From Lysobacter sp. A03 (lineage in GTDB: Bacteria; Pseudomonadota; Gammaproteobacteria; Xanthomonadales; Xanthomonadaceae), in the NCBI RefSeq assembly GCF_000855665.1, contig NZ_JXSS01000044.1, positions 1 to 44,363 of the forward strand: a DNA stretch of 44,363 nt, read 5' to 3'. Under the pieces are notes generated by a model that was not told where the DNA came from, did not search any database, and was given only the letters and a program-made list of their open reading frames with translations. This document shows, one piece after another, positions 43,888 through 44,363 of the stretch. Within the stretch, counting starts at the first letter, position 1. Every line of letters begins with the position of its first letter. The translations under genes were made by a program, and so were the position numbers.

Positions 43888-44363
43888 TCAGCGAAGGTGC
43901 GCCGCGCCGCCGTACACGCGGACGTAGGAACCTTCGCGCATGCCGTTGACGTTCCTCTGATCCACCGACACGGTCCGGCCGTTGTCCATGCGGACGTGGA
44001 CGCGGTACGTGTCGCCCTGCACGTTGTTCTGGATCGCGTTTCCGGCCAGGGCGCCGGCAGCTGCGCCTGCGACCGTCGCCGTGTTACGCCTGCCCGTGCT
44101 CTTGCTGCTGCCCAGCTCACGCCCGGCAACTGCGCCCACCACGCCACCCAGGACGGCGCCGGTTGCGTTGGGCACATTGGACCCGGTGGAGCCCATGTGC
44201 TCGATCCGTACGATCGTGCCGCAATCCTGGCAGCTGGTTTGGTTGCCGTATGCGGGCTGGCTGGCATAGCCGCCGCCCGAGCTATAGCCCGGGCCGGTGG
44301 CACAACCGGCAATCGCAAGCGCGCCGGCGGCGACGACGGCGGTGATGGAGCGCTGTTTGGTGA
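43888..44363 (-). CDS. Glycine-zipper 2TM lipoprotein (5' end outside window)
   Basis: At least 157 codons; the start codon lies beyond the right edge. The visible part begins with TKQRSITAVVAAGALAIAGC, a lipoprotein signal with lipobox AIAGC, so it should be lipid-anchored in the envelope. A Gly/Tyr-rich segment and a CQDCG pair follow, then a glycine-zipper domain (GAVLGGVVGAVAGRELG and VAGAAAGALAGNAIQNN) and a C-terminal strand-rich domain (TYRVHVRMDNGRTVSVDQRN, GSYVRVYGG). This matches the SlyB/Rickettsia 17-kDa antigen-like family. The function is probably envelope integrity. It converges on csp across a shared terminator. Confidence 0.9.
   Translation of the reverse strand, partial: TKQRSITAVVAAGALAIAGCATGPGYSSGGGYASQPAYGNQTSCQDCGTIVRIEHMGSTGSNVPNATGAVLGGVVGAVAGRELGSSKSTGRRNTATVAGAAAGALAGNAIQNNVQGDTYRVHVRMDNGRTVSVDQRNVNGMREGSYVRVYGGAAHLR

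Overview
The window is a high-GC chromosomal segment that fits a gammaproteobacterium of the Xanthomonadales (a Lysobacter/Luteimonas-like relative). This placement is inferred from the gene repertoire: recCBD in one operon, AcnD/PrpF, OMPLA with a long N-terminal extension, many MASE2/PAAR/glycine-zipper accessory proteins and an intergenic palindromic repeat. No database search was run. No tRNA, rRNA, CRISPR array, transposase or phage gene was seen.

Layout. (1) 1-1628, minus: 5' part of a secreted trimeric-autotransporter-like adhesin, running off the left edge. (2) 1.9-5.0 kb: ornithine cyclodeaminase divergent from an Lrp/AsnC regulator, then a lipocalin-sirtuin pair on the minus strand. 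(3) 5.1-11.3 kb, plus: acnD-prpF (methylcitrate pathway) and an exported M13 metallopeptidase that ends in a clear terminator. (4) 11.4-11.7 kb: a complex palindromic repeat. (5) 11.8-21.0 kb: recC-recB-recD with stop/start overlaps. (6) 21.1-25.3 kb: OsmC, an orphan PAAR protein, and an HlyD/FtsX-like permease/ATPase export operon. (7) 25.2-33.7 kb: MASE2-GGDEF cyclase, small zinc-finger protein, STAS-like unknown, Tex, Fpr, UspA, UbiB-like kinase, DUF488. (8) 33.7-37.9 kb: ABC exporter, small heavy-metal-binding protein, class I fumarase. (9) 37.9-43.4 kb, minus: cardiolipin synthase, BON-MscS channel, phospholipase A (OMPLA), patatin, with a DUF456 membrane protein upstream. (10) 43.6 kb to the end: cold-shock protein, symmetrical terminator, and a glycine-zipper lipoprotein cut by the right edge.

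How the genes work together. Most of the window is core housekeeping: recombinational repair, propionate catabolism, the TCA cycle, redox and stress genes. Two places look more unusual. The adhesin head is a regular array of 14-residue YadA-type coils in which an EF-hand-like calcium loop recurs at exactly 154-residue (462-base) intervals. The cls-mscS-pldA-patatin run puts phospholipid synthesis, a lipid- or tension-sensing channel and two phospholipases in one transcriptional direction with very short gaps between the first three, suggesting an envelope-lipid homeostasis module. Smaller points are a likely CTG start, a 21-codon upstream ORF in TGATG overlap with its neighbour, a ribosome-binding site held in a hairpin, and an operator-like inverted repeat between the Lrp gene and its presumed target.
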